A stretch of 64,000 nt of DNA, from positions 496,001 through 560,000 of the forward strand of contig NZ_JBNJLK010000001.1 of the NCBI RefSeq assembly GCF_051195255.1. Direction: 5' to 3'. Shown here piece after piece: positions 1-7,953 of the stretch. Source of the DNA: Falsirhodobacter sp051195255 (GTDB taxonomy: Bacteria; Pseudomonadota; Alphaproteobacteria; Rhodobacterales; Rhodobacteraceae). The translations under genes and the position numbers were made by a program. The notes under the pieces are model-generated. The model made no database searches. It saw only the letters and a list, made by a program, of their open reading frames with translations, and was not told the origin of the DNA. How positions within the stretch are numbered: position 1 is the stretch's first letter; each line of letters starts with the position of its first letter.

Positions 1-1
1 C

Positions 2-775
2 AAGAAGATCGCGGCCACCCTCGCCTCCACCGGCACGCCGGCGCAGTTCGTCCATCCCGCCGAGGCGAGCCACGGCGATCTGGGCATGGTCACGGCCGAC
101 GACGTGGCGCTGGTTTTGTCCTTTTCCGGCGAAACGCCGGAGCTAGCCAACCTGATCGCCCACACGCGCCGCTTCGCCATCCCCCTCATCGGCGTCGCCG
201 GGCGCGCGGATTCGACCCTGCTGCGGCAGGCGGACGTGGCGCTGCTGCTGCCTTCGGCCCCCGAGGCCTGCGGAACCGGTATCGTGCCCACCACCTCCAC
301 CACCATGACGCTGGCTTTGGGCGACGCGCTGGCGCTGGCGCTGATGGAGCATCGGGAGTTCACGCCCGAACATTTCCGCGTCTTCCACCCCGGCGGCAAG
401 CTGGGCGCCCGCCTGTCGCGCGTGGCAGACCTGATGCACAACGACCTGCCGCTGGTGCCCATGGACATGCCCATGTCCGAAGCGCTTCTGGTGATGAGCG
501 GCAAGGGCTTCGGCGTGCTGGGCGTGACCGAGAATGGCCGTCTGGTCGGCATCATCACCGACGGCGACCTTCGTCGCCACATGGCGGGCCTTCTGACCCA
601 CACCACCGGCGAGGTGATGACCCGCGGCCCCCGCACCATCGATCCGGATTCGCTGGCCGAAAAGGCCGTGGCCGTAATGCAGGACCGCAAGATCACCGCG
701 CTGTTCGTCGTCAAGGGCGAGGTTCCCGTTGGCCTGATCCACATCCACGACTGTCTGCGGGCCGGGGTGGTCTGA
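2..775 (+). CDS. kdsD: Arabinose-5-phosphate isomerase, KdsD/KpsF family (5' truncated by window edge)
   Basis: The frame is open from base 2, so the N-terminus lies outside the window. The visible 257 residues begin inside the SIS sugar-isomerase domain (a KKIAATLASTGTPAQF-like stretch, then SHGDLGM). Two CBS domains follow, at about visible residues 145-190 (VADLMHNDLP..., ITDGDLRRHM) and 200-255. This SIS-CBS-CBS order is that of the enzyme that turns ribulose-5-phosphate into arabinose-5-phosphate, the first step to Kdo. The stop is one base before lptC, so it heads a Kdo/LPS operon with the lpt genes. kdsB lies further right in the window. A capsule-specific KpsF paralogue cannot be excluded, but the lpt linkage favours the housekeeping enzyme. 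Confidence 0.93.
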   Translation, partial: KKIAATLASTGTPAQFVHPAEASHGDLGMVTADDVALVLSFSGETPELANLIAHTRRFAIPLIGVAGRADSTLLRQADVALLLPSAPEACGTGIVPTTSTTMTLALGDALALALMEHREFTPEHFRVFHPGGKLGARLSRVADLMHNDLPLVPMDMPMSEALLVMSGKGFGVLGVTENGRLVGIITDGDLRRHMAGLLTHTTGEVMTRGPRTIDPDSLAEKAVAVMQDRKITALFVVKGEVPVGLIHIHDCLRAGVV

Positions 776-776
776 C

Positions 777-1382
777 ATGGCGAAGATCACGGACCGACAT
801 ACCCGAACCGTCGCTTGGCTGAAGGTCATCCTTCCGCTGGCGGCGCTGGTGCTGCTGTCCACGATCTTCCTCGTATCCCGCACGGTGAACCCCGACGCGG
901 CCATTCCCTACGCCACGGTGGACGTGACCGGCCGCGCGATGGACCCGCGCCTGACCCTGCCCACCTGGTCGGGCGTCACCAGCGACGGCGCCACCCTGAA
1001 CATCGCCGCCGCCGAGGCCCGCCCCCCGACCGACGAACGGGCCGCCAGCCTGTCCGCCCTGCGCGCCGATCTTGACACGCCGGACGGGGTGGAAACCCAG
1101 CTTCAGGCGGCCGCCGGCACCTTCGATCCCGAAATCGGCATGGTCACGCTGTCGGGGCAGGTGCGGATGCGCAATTCGCAAGGCTACGACATCAGCCTGC
1201 CCACCGTGACGGCCCGCACCGATGCCACGCAGGTCGTGGGCGAAGGCCCTGTCACCGGGCTTGCCCCGATGGGCCAGCTGACGGCGGGCGGAATGACGCT
1301 GACGGCCGAAGACGCCACCCGCGCCAATTACCGGCTGGACTTCACGGACGGGGTCAAGCTGATATACACTCCTAGGAACTGA
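777..1382 (+). CDS. lptC: LPS export protein LptC
   Basis: A 201-residue protein with one N-terminal membrane anchor (about residues 12-34, LKVILPLAALVLLSTIFLV) followed by a periplasmic beta-jellyroll region. That is the architecture of LptC, the bitopic protein that receives LPS from the LptB2FG transporter and passes it to LptA. Conservation of LptC is low, so the call rests on topology, length and position: it starts one base after the kdsD stop and is followed 14 bases later by lptA and then lptB. The order kdsD-lptC-lptA-lptB is the standard one in proteobacteria. Confidence 0.9.
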   Translation: MAKITDRHTRTVAWLKVILPLAALVLLSTIFLVSRTVNPDAAIPYATVDVTGRAMDPRLTLPTWSGVTSDGATLNIAAAEARPPTDERAASLSALRADLDTPDGVETQLQAAAGTFDPEIGMVTLSGQVRMRNSQGYDISLPTVTARTDATQVVGEGPVTGLAPMGQLTAGGMTLTAEDATRANYRLDFTDGVKLIYTPRN

Positions 1383-1396
1383 TCCCGGAATCCCCC

Positions 1397-1882
1397 ATGC
1401 TGAAAACGTTCGTCCTGCTGGCCGCCCTGTCCTGCCCATCCCTGGTGCTCGCGCAGGCCGCGCAGATCGATCTTGGCGGGATGAGCCAGAACACTTCCGC
1501 CCCCGTCACCGTGGACGCCGACCGCCTGTCGGTCGATCAGGCCACGGGCGTCGCAACCTTCAACGGCAACGTGCGCGTCGTCCAGGGCGAATTGCGCCTG
1601 GCCGCCGACCAGGTCCGCGTCGAATACGGCGAGGCGCAGGGCGAGATCCGCACCTTGCACGCCGATGGCAATGTGACGCTGGCCAATGCGGACATCGCGG
1701 CCGAGGCCGAGCAGGCCGCCTATACCATTGAATCCGGCGTGATCGAGATGACGGGCGACGTGCTTCTGACCCAAGGGCAAAGCACCATCGCGGGCCAGAA
1801 GCTGACCATCGACGCCGCCGCCGGCACGGGCCGGATGGAAGGGCGCGTGCAGACCACCTTCCAGCCGGGCCAGTCGCAATGA
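1397..1882 (+). CDS. lptA: LPS periplasmic bridge protein LptA
   Basis: A 161-residue protein with a clear Sec signal peptide (residues 1-19, cleavage after VLAQA) followed by an OstA/LptA beta-jellyroll domain. The domain shows the usual pattern 'VTVDADRLSVD...ATFNGNVRVVQGELRLAADQVRV'. LptA oligomers form the periplasmic bridge that conducts LPS to the outer membrane. Its last four bases overlap the lptB start (ATGA), which points to translational coupling. The acidic C-terminal extension seen in some LptA proteins is absent. This is a short but complete form. Confidence 0.92.
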   Translation: MLKTFVLLAALSCPSLVLAQAAQIDLGGMSQNTSAPVTVDADRLSVDQATGVATFNGNVRVVQGELRLAADQVRVEYGEAQGEIRTLHADGNVTLANADIAAEAEQAAYTIESGVIEMTGDVLLTQGQSTIAGQKLTIDAAAGTGRMEGRVQTTFQPGQSQ

Positions 1883-2610
1883 CCGGGTCCGGCCTGACCG
1901 TCCGCAACCTGCGCAAAAGCTACAAGCGCCGGCCCGTGATCCGCGACGTGTCGCTGCATCTGGACCGCGGGGAAGTGGTGGCGCTTCTGGGGCCCAACGG
2001 ATCCGGCAAGACGACCTGCTTCTATTCGATCGCGGGCCTTGTGACCCCCGAAAGCGGCGAGGTGCTGATCGACGGGCGCGACGTGACCGCGCTTCCGATG
2101 TACCGCCGGGCGCGCCTTGGCATCGGCTACCTTCCGCAAGAGGTGTCGATCTTCCGCGGCCTGTCGGTGGAAGACAACATCCTCGCGGTGCTGGAGATTC
2201 GCGAGCCCGACCGCCACCGCCGCCGGGAACGGCTGGAGGAGCTCTTGTCGGACTTCTCCATCACCCATATCCGCCGCTCGCCCGCGCTGGCCCTGTCGGG
2301 CGGCGAACGCCGGCGGGTGGAGATCGCCCGCTGTCTGGCCGCCAACCCCTTCTACGTGCTGCTGGACGAACCCTTCGCCGGGGTCGATCCCATCGCCGTG
2401 GCAGAGATCCGGCACCTGGTGCAGGACCTGAAGCGGCGGGGAATCGGTGTGTTGATCACCGACCACAACGTCCGCGAAACGCTGGGCATCGTGGACCGCG
2501 CCTATATCCTGCATGACGGCACCATCCTGAAAAGCGGCAACACCGCGCAGATCATTTCCGACCCGATGGTGCGGCAGGTCTACCTGGGCGAAGCCTTCAC
2601 GATGGCCTGA
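1879..2610 (+). CDS. lptB: LPS export ABC transporter ATPase LptB
   Basis: A 243-residue ABC ATPase. It has Walker A GPNGSGKTT (about residues 38-46), the Q-loop GIGYLPQE, signature LSGGERRR, Walker B FYVLLDEPFAGVDP and an H-loop in LITDHNVRETL. The FAGVDP form after Walker B and the short length without a permease are typical of LptB, which powers LPS extraction with LptF/LptG (not in this window). It overlaps lptA by four bases and closes the kdsD-lptCAB operon. In many proteobacteria rpoN follows lptB. Here hpf follows directly after a 110-base gap. Confidence 0.96.
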   Translation: MTGSGLTVRNLRKSYKRRPVIRDVSLHLDRGEVVALLGPNGSGKTTCFYSIAGLVTPESGEVLIDGRDVTALPMYRRARLGIGYLPQEVSIFRGLSVEDNILAVLEIREPDRHRRRERLEELLSDFSITHIRRSPALALSGGERRRVEIARCLAANPFYVLLDEPFAGVDPIAVAEIRHLVQDLKRRGIGVLITDHNVRETLGIVDRAYILHDGTILKSGNTAQIISDPMVRQVYLGEAFTMA

Positions 2611-2720
2611 GCGAATCCTCCGTTTGTAACGGATCGGTGAAACAAGACTGGATTTCGTACAATGTATCCCCATCATTGAGTCATGGGCCTCAGGCGGCCC
2701 CGTGATCAAGGAGGATGACC

Positions 2721-3296
2721 ATGCGCTACCAGATCAGTGGCAAGCAGATCGACATCGGCGACGCGCTTCAAACCCATGTGCGCTCCGAACTCGCCGAGAT
2801 GATGGAGAAATATGCCCAGCGTCCCACGGAGGCCGTGATCTTCTTTTCCCGGATCGCCCATGAATTTTCCTGCGAGGTGGTGATTCACCTGTCTACCGGA
2901 CTCGACATTTCGGCCAAGGGCCGCGCGACCGAGATCTATGCCGCGTTCGAGGCCGCGCGGGAGCGGATGGACAAGCAGGTCCGCCGCTACAAGCGCCGCC
3001 TGCGCGACCACCACCGCGACCGGACGACCCCGGTTGAATTCGGAGGCGCTTCCTCGTATATCCTCGCCCCATCCGAGGAGGCTGACGAACCCGAGGATCA
3101 CGTGTGGCAGCCCATGATTATCGCCGAAACGGAGGGCCGCGTGCCCGCCATCACGGTGGGAGAGGCGGTCATGCAACTTGAACTTGGCGGACAGCAGATG
3201 CTTGTCTTCCGCAACGAAGGACACGGGGGCGTCAATGTCGTGTACCGTCGCGAAGACGGCAACATTGGATGGATCGACCCCCGCAACAGTCGATAA
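2721..3296 (+). CDS. hpf: Ribosome hibernation promoting factor, long form
   Basis: A 191-residue long HPF. The N-terminal S30AE/YfiA domain (about residues 1-105) starts with RYQISGKQIDIGDALQTHV and binds the 30S decoding region. A linker leads to the C-terminal dimerization domain (about 130-188, VITRV-like ITVGEAVMQLELGGQQMLVFRN), which joins two ribosomes into 100S particles. I chose ATG 2721 over ATG 2715 because AAGGAGG at 2708-2714 gives a normal seven-base spacing only to 2721. The 110-base gap upstream holds a TACAAT that could be a -10 box (about 2658), without a convincing -35. It also holds a small TCCGTT/AACGGA hairpin at 2619-2633. ptsN follows. Confidence 0.95.
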   Translation: MRYQISGKQIDIGDALQTHVRSELAEMMEKYAQRPTEAVIFFSRIAHEFSCEVVIHLSTGLDISAKGRATEIYAAFEAARERMDKQVRRYKRRLRDHHRDRTTPVEFGGASSYILAPSEEADEPEDHVWQPMIIAETEGRVPAITVGEAVMQLELGGQQMLVFRNEGHGGVNVVYRREDGNIGWIDPRNSR

Positions 3297-3320
3297 GGGC
3301 CGGTCACGGCCGAGGATGCT

Positions 3321-3785
3321 ATGGAACTGAGCAAGATTCTCGCGCCGGGCGCGGTTCGCGTCACGGGTCACATGACCAGCAAGAAGCGCCTGTTTCAGGA
3401 ACTGGGCGAACTTGCGGCCGGGGCCTATGGGCTGACGGCGGCCACGGCCACGGACGGGCTTCAGGAACGTGAAGGTCTGGGGCCCACCGGGGTGGGGCAC
3501 GGCATCGCCCTGCCCCATGCCCGCCTGCACAACCTGCCGGGCATCCAGGGCGTGTTCCTGCGGCTGGAAAAGCCGCTGGACTACGACAGCGTCGACCGCC
3601 AGCCGGTCGACCTCGTCTTTGCCCTGTTCGCCCCAAAGGATTCGGGCGTGGATCACCTGAAGGCCCTAGCCTTGGTGTCGCGCACCATGCGCGACGCCGC
3701 CATCTGCCAGAAGCTGCGGGCCAACACGGACCCGGCCAAGCTGTATGCCATCCTGACGGAAGGTCGCGCCTCTCAGGCGGCCTAA
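3321..3785 (+). CDS. ptsN: PTS IIA-like nitrogen-regulatory protein PtsN (EIIA-Ntr)
   Basis: A 154-residue EIIA domain protein with the phosphorylation site His66 in GIALPHARL, preceded by GPTGVGHG. These are hallmarks of EIIA-Ntr, the terminal phosphoacceptor of the PTS-Ntr chain that modulates potassium and nitrogen metabolism. It sits 24 bases after hpf, the usual proteobacterial pairing. Its stop codon (3783-3785) overlaps the stop of the convergent sulfotransferase gene (3782-3784), so there is no room for a terminator between the two transcripts. Confidence 0.95.
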   Translation: MELSKILAPGAVRVTGHMTSKKRLFQELGELAAGAYGLTAATATDGLQEREGLGPTGVGHGIALPHARLHNLPGIQGVFLRLEKPLDYDSVDRQPVDLVFALFAPKDSGVDHLKALALVSRTMRDAAICQKLRANTDPAKLYAILTEGRASQAA

Positions 3786-5179
3786 CCGTCGCGCCAGTCG
3801 CCGAAGCCGAAACCTTCGTAATCGCGAAGGTAGGCGTCGCGCGCCGCGGCCTCGATCTCGTCATCCACCAGCGTGGCCAAGGGGTAGCGGTCTGGCGCGG
3901 CGGCCGGCCCCAGCGCCGGGCATGGCAGATCCAGTTGCGAGGCAAGGAAGGCGAGACCTTCCGCCAGACGACCCTCGCGCAACACCAGGTCCGGGCTGCG
4001 GAAGCGCGAGAACGCCTCTAGCATCGCGGTCTGCGAGGCAAATCCCGCCTCGGCCCGCACGCCCGATTGTCCCGCCACATGCAGCTTCAGGAAGCGCAGG
4101 AAGGCCAGGAAGGCGGTCCGTTGCTCCTCGAACTCCATCACCGTGTCGGGGGCCGGCAGGGGAAGCGCGAAGCGGCGCACCAGCTGCTGCCGGATGCCCG
4201 GAAGACGGTTTTCCACGATCTGGGTGTTGAACGCCTCGTAGGCGCGGGCCAGTGGATGGCGCAGGACGGTGAAGCTGCGGACACTTCCCACCCTTTGGCG
4301 CCATTCGCCCAGCGCGCGCTGGTCCACCTTTTCCAGCAAGCCATCACCCAATGCCGACAGCCAGGCCGACACCTGATCGTCCGGCCCGTTGCGCATGGGC
4401 ATGTACAGCGCCGGCGCCTGCGCCGCGGCCATGAAGGTGGGGACCGGTGGCGGGCGGCGCGGTTCGAAGTTCGGAATGCGAGAGAAGCCGAAGCGGTCGA
4501 TCGCGGCCAGCGCCTCCACCACGCCTTCGGGATTTTCCAGCTTTTCCGACAAGGGTTCGGGGTTCTGCTTCTTCAGCTTGGTGTCCAGCGCTTCCAGCCG
4601 CCCCTCGATCCCCAGCCACCGGGCCAGACCGTTCAGGACGTCGATGTCCTGGATGTCTTCGTAGTCGATGTGGAAGGCGGTCTGCCCCGTCACGTGCAGC
4701 CGGTGCATCAGGTCGGCATAGAAGCGTCCCAGCGAATCGATGTGCCGTTCGAAGCCCGTCGCGTCGAAATGCACGCGTGCGCTGCGCAGCTTCCCCCCAT
4801 GCGACAGCTTCCACTGCCCCGTCGATCGCGCGATCAGCAGCGAGACATAGGATTCCAGCGGATTGCGCGTCAGGATGATCTTGGCGCAGGTGGGGTCGTT
4901 CAGCACCGCCTCGGTGATGCGGGGGTCGTGGTCCTGGAACTGCCGGAAACCGGCCAAGCCTTCGGATTGCGCGCGCATGGCGGTCAGGACCGCCACGGGA
5001 TCGGCGTCGCGCGCGGCCATGTCGAAGCCGAACATCTCGGTCTGGTTCAGCTTGCCGATGAAGCCGGGGTTGAACACCTCGCCGTGGCAGGTCAGGCCCG
5101 GGATGGCGTTCAGGTTCGCTTCCAGAAAGTTCGAGCCGGTCCGCATCGCTGCGAACATGACGAAACTGGTGAAGGTCAT
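3782..5179 (-). CDS. Sulfotransferase-family protein with two sulfotransferase-like halves
   Basis: A 465-residue soluble protein. The N-terminal half (about 1-235) has a PAPS 5'-phosphosulfate loop, FAAMRTGSNFLEANL. It also has a 3'-phosphate-binding segment, ILTRNPLESYVSLLIARST, resembling the NodH/Stf0-like group. The C-terminal half (about 270-450) carries a second 3'-phosphate-binding-like segment, FTVLRHPLARAYEAFN, typical of Sulfotransfer_2 enzymes. No second P-loop is visible, so that half may be non-catalytic or acceptor-binding. It starts one base after the GT14-like gene and is the last gene of the galU glycosyltransferase cluster. The inferred role is sulfation of the glycan made by that cluster; the acceptor is unknown. 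Confidence 0.8.
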   Translation of the reverse strand: MTFTSFVMFAAMRTGSNFLEANLNAIPGLTCHGEVFNPGFIGKLNQTEMFGFDMAARDADPVAVLTAMRAQSEGLAGFRQFQDHDPRITEAVLNDPTCAKIILTRNPLESYVSLLIARSTGQWKLSHGGKLRSARVHFDATGFERHIDSLGRFYADLMHRLHVTGQTAFHIDYEDIQDIDVLNGLARWLGIEGRLEALDTKLKKQNPEPLSEKLENPEGVVEALAAIDRFGFSRIPNFEPRRPPPVPTFMAAAQAPALYMPMRNGPDDQVSAWLSALGDGLLEKVDQRALGEWRQRVGSVRSFTVLRHPLARAYEAFNTQIVENRLPGIRQQLVRRFALPLPAPDTVMEFEEQRTAFLAFLRFLKLHVAGQSGVRAEAGFASQTAMLEAFSRFRSPDLVLREGRLAEGLAFLASQLDLPCPALGPAAAPDRYPLATLVDDEIEAAARDAYLRDYEGFGFGDWRDG

Positions 5180-5180
5180 T

Positions 5181-6878
5181 TCAACTCACTAGATAAGGAC
5201 GGCTCTGCTGATCGTCGCTGTGGAACAGGTCGTTGGCGGGATAATCCCCCATGACCAAAGGTTGCATGCCATGATTTCGCAGGCTTTGAAGAAACGCGCC
5301 AAAGCCGGTCAGGTCCACCAGTGGCGGGACCGAGGTGACGCGCGGGCGCAGACGCGGGGCGGTGTCCTCCACCACGGTCTGCAACGGCTCCATCGGGTGG
5401 TCCAGAAATTCGGCAAGGGACCAGATGCGGACGCGGGCCTTGACCCAGTGTTGGTTCAGAAGGTCCAGAAGCTCCATCTCCACCCGTTGCAGGCGGGCGG
5501 CTTCGCGGCGGATCTCCTCGAACGGCTGACCGGAGCGGTAGAGCGGCACGGCCCAGGCGCCCGTGATGATGGCAAAGCGGGCGTTCGGATCGGCCGCCAT
5601 GAAGTCGTTGACCTTCTGGTTGTCGCACGGCCCGAACATGAAGCACTGGTGTTCGGGGCGCGTGTTCCAGATCAGGTTCGTCAGGAAGCTTTTCGGGTTG
5701 TAGTCGCGCAGGCGCGCGCTGTCCGACAGCCCGCCGCGATAGACCGACTCCCCGCCCGCGAACTCCACCCGATCGGGTCCGAAAAGGTGGCCGTGCACGC
5801 GGGTTTCCGTCACATGGGTCAGCCATTCCGTGAAGCCGGGCATGACGTCGGAAAACCCCTGGAAGACCGAATAGGACACGGCGGTCTTGCCGTTTTCGAA
5901 GTTGTTCGTGGGGAACCGGCTTTGCATGTAAAGCCCTGCCCGCCCCTTCAGGCGGCGTTCCTTTGCGGCCGTGAACAGCCGGTCGATCCGCCCTGGATTG
6001 GGCTCCGCCCGTGGGGCGCCCGTCTTCTGGGGCCGCAGGAAGGCATCGTACAGCTTGTCGGCGTGGGGCCAGGCCTTGCGCGCGGCGAAATAGTCCGACC
6101 GGCGCAGCAGCGACAGGTGATCGTCATAGAAGATGTGCGGCTTGCCCTGATGGTCGAACTTGAACAGCGTCAGGGACCGGCTTTCGATGGCTTTGGAATA
6201 GCGGCGCACCAGTGTCTGGAAATAACTTTCGTCCGGAATCCAGACCCGCCGGAAGTACGCGTCGTGACGGGACCGGTCCGGGCTTTTCAGGATCGCTTCC
6301 AGCGTCGGGCGCGACAGGCACCACCATTGGCTGCCCAGATGCGGCACAAGCCCTTCGGGCACCCGCCTGCGCACGCGCAACCGCCGCTGCGCGCGCACGG
6401 CCAGATCGAACAGCCGCCGGTGGCGCCGCCACGAGAAGGGGAAGAAGAACTGGAACCGTTCGATGTCCAGACCGCCGACGGTCCAGCCCACCTCGCGCGT
6501 GGTGACGGATTCGATGAAATCGGTGCCCGGACGTTCCGCCAGATAGGCCGCCAGATCCGCCGCCGGTCGCAACGGCAAACACGCGCCCGAGGCGAGGAAG
6601 ACATGCTGCACCTGCGGAAACTCCCGCAGCATCAGGGCGGAGGCGTCCTGCGTCGCGGCGACGAGGTTCCAGCTGCCCCAATGGCAGCGATGCCGGGGGC
6701 TGAAGCGGATCAGCTTGCGATAATCGGCCAGCGCGGTCCGCATCTCGCGGAAGGCCCGTGGCCGGATGCGGGCGTCGACATGGATCACCACCGGACAGCC
6801 CTGCTGCGCCCAGTGGCGGGCCACTTCGGCCGCCCGGTCCAATGCGGTGTGGCACAGCATGACGAAACCGACGCTCAT
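5181..6878 (-). CDS. Beta-1,6-N-acetylglucosaminyltransferase-like (GT14 core-2/I-branching) protein with C-terminal unknown domain
   Basis: A 565-residue protein. The first ~280 residues match the core-2/I-branching GT14 fold: MSVGFVMLCHT..., VVIHVDARI, HRCHWGSWNLVAA, FLASGACLPLR, LGSQWWCLSR, WIPDESYFQTL. Family members transfer GlcNAc or xylose, so the donor is uncertain. Residues ~310-565 form a second domain with no motif I can assign, though such C-terminal regions recur in Rhodobacteraceae homologues. I place the start at 6878 because ATG there overlaps the TGA of the upstream gene in an ATGA junction. The frame stays open further upstream, but only inside that gene. The sulfotransferase gene follows after one base. 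Confidence 0.82.
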   Translation of the reverse strand: MSVGFVMLCHTALDRAAEVARHWAQQGCPVVIHVDARIRPRAFREMRTALADYRKLIRFSPRHRCHWGSWNLVAATQDASALMLREFPQVQHVFLASGACLPLRPAADLAAYLAERPGTDFIESVTTREVGWTVGGLDIERFQFFFPFSWRRHRRLFDLAVRAQRRLRVRRRVPEGLVPHLGSQWWCLSRPTLEAILKSPDRSRHDAYFRRVWIPDESYFQTLVRRYSKAIESRSLTLFKFDHQGKPHIFYDDHLSLLRRSDYFAARKAWPHADKLYDAFLRPQKTGAPRAEPNPGRIDRLFTAAKERRLKGRAGLYMQSRFPTNNFENGKTAVSYSVFQGFSDVMPGFTEWLTHVTETRVHGHLFGPDRVEFAGGESVYRGGLSDSARLRDYNPKSFLTNLIWNTRPEHQCFMFGPCDNQKVNDFMAADPNARFAIITGAWAVPLYRSGQPFEEIRREAARLQRVEMELLDLLNQHWVKARVRIWSLAEFLDHPMEPLQTVVEDTAPRLRPRVTSVPPLVDLTGFGAFLQSLRNHGMQPLVMGDYPANDLFHSDDQQSRPYLVS

Positions 6879-7885
6879 GCCCAGTTTCCCTTCGACATGA
6901 GGCCCAGGATCTCCAGCTGCCGCCAGTTGACGTATTGCTCGCTCCACCGGGTCCAAAGATCGGGTTCCTGTGCCATCCGTTCCTTGTAGGCGATGTATTC
7001 GCGGCTTTGGGCGTAATGCTCTCCGCGGCGGATCTCCTCCTCGGCCTTGGCGCCGAAGGTGTCAAGGAACTTGGCGTGCAGCAGGCAGGCGGAGGCCTTC
7101 TCCCCTCCCCACCGGTCATAGACGTTGTTCAAACCGCGGGGCAGCATCATGTGGGTGGAACTGACATAGGCGTAGTTGCGATGCCAGCGCACCAGCGGGA
7201 TCTTGTTCAGCGCGGGCGCCGACTTTGGCGCGTCGGCAAAGAACGCCCGCCCGCGCGGCCCGCCCTGGATCCACAGGTTGCCGTATTGCCCGTTGCGGCT
7301 GATCAGGTAGTTGCCGCTGTCGAACCAGCTCGCGATCTCGAACGGGTCCTGCCCTTCGTGGTAGGGCCGTGCCCCGATCGGGCCCTTGGGATACATGTCC
7401 AGCAGCATCGCCGACATGGACCGGATCGAGCAGCTTTCCAGCCAGTCCGTCAGCGCCCGCAGGGGGCGCATGTCGCAGAAGGGATACACGAAGAATTCGT
7501 CCACATCGACCGTCAGGCACCAGTGGCCATGCGCGTGGCGCCGTTGCAGGCCGTTCAGCCAGTCCACCCCGAAATGCGCCCGCTTGTAGCTGTCCTTCGT
7601 CCCCCAGACCGAGATGTCGTCCTGCCGGGCCAGATACTCGCGCGAGCCGTCGTGGCTGTTGTTGTCCACGAAGAAGAAGTGATTGACCCCCATCCGGCGG
7701 TAGTAGTCCAGAAAGAAGGGCAGCCGGACACGTTCATTGCGCAGGGTGCAGAACAAAAGGATGTCGCCCCGCTGGATCCGCCCCGTGCGGTTGGCCACGA
7801 CTGACAGGTCGCTGGCCCGCCGGCGGGCGCGCAGGTGCCACATCTCCCGACGCAGGCGCAGCTGGAGTGTCGAAACCAGACCCAC
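6875..7885 (-). CDS. Glycosyltransferase, GT2/GT92-like (copy 2 of a tandem pair)
   Basis: A 336-residue protein with a GT-A type nucleotide-sugar domain: ILLFCTLRNERVRLPFFLDYYRRMGV, FFVDNNSHDGS, then a DxD-type motif TVDVDEFF. The C-terminal region has LNKIPLVRW and STHMMLPRGLN. It resembles the Glyco_tranf_2_4/GT92 group. It is clearly paralogous to the next upstream gene (7954-9024) along its whole length, including a shared ending (MSKGNWA versus MSRGGWV). The start is GTG with AAGGGG about eight bases upstream. It overlaps the GT14-like gene by four bases. Donor and acceptor are unknown. Confidence 0.82.
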   Translation of the reverse strand: MGLVSTLQLRLRREMWHLRARRRASDLSVVANRTGRIQRGDILLFCTLRNERVRLPFFLDYYRRMGVNHFFFVDNNSHDGSREYLARQDDISVWGTKDSYKRAHFGVDWLNGLQRRHAHGHWCLTVDVDEFFVYPFCDMRPLRALTDWLESCSIRSMSAMLLDMYPKGPIGARPYHEGQDPFEIASWFDSGNYLISRNGQYGNLWIQGGPRGRAFFADAPKSAPALNKIPLVRWHRNYAYVSSTHMMLPRGLNNVYDRWGGEKASACLLHAKFLDTFGAKAEEEIRRGEHYAQSREYIAYKERMAQEPDLWTRWSEQYVNWRQLEILGLMSKGNWA

Positions 7886-7953
7886 GCTCAGCCCCTTTCC
7901 GGTTTGCGGATGGGTGAAGTGGTAGTGTCAGGGCGGAACCTTGTAAACACGCC

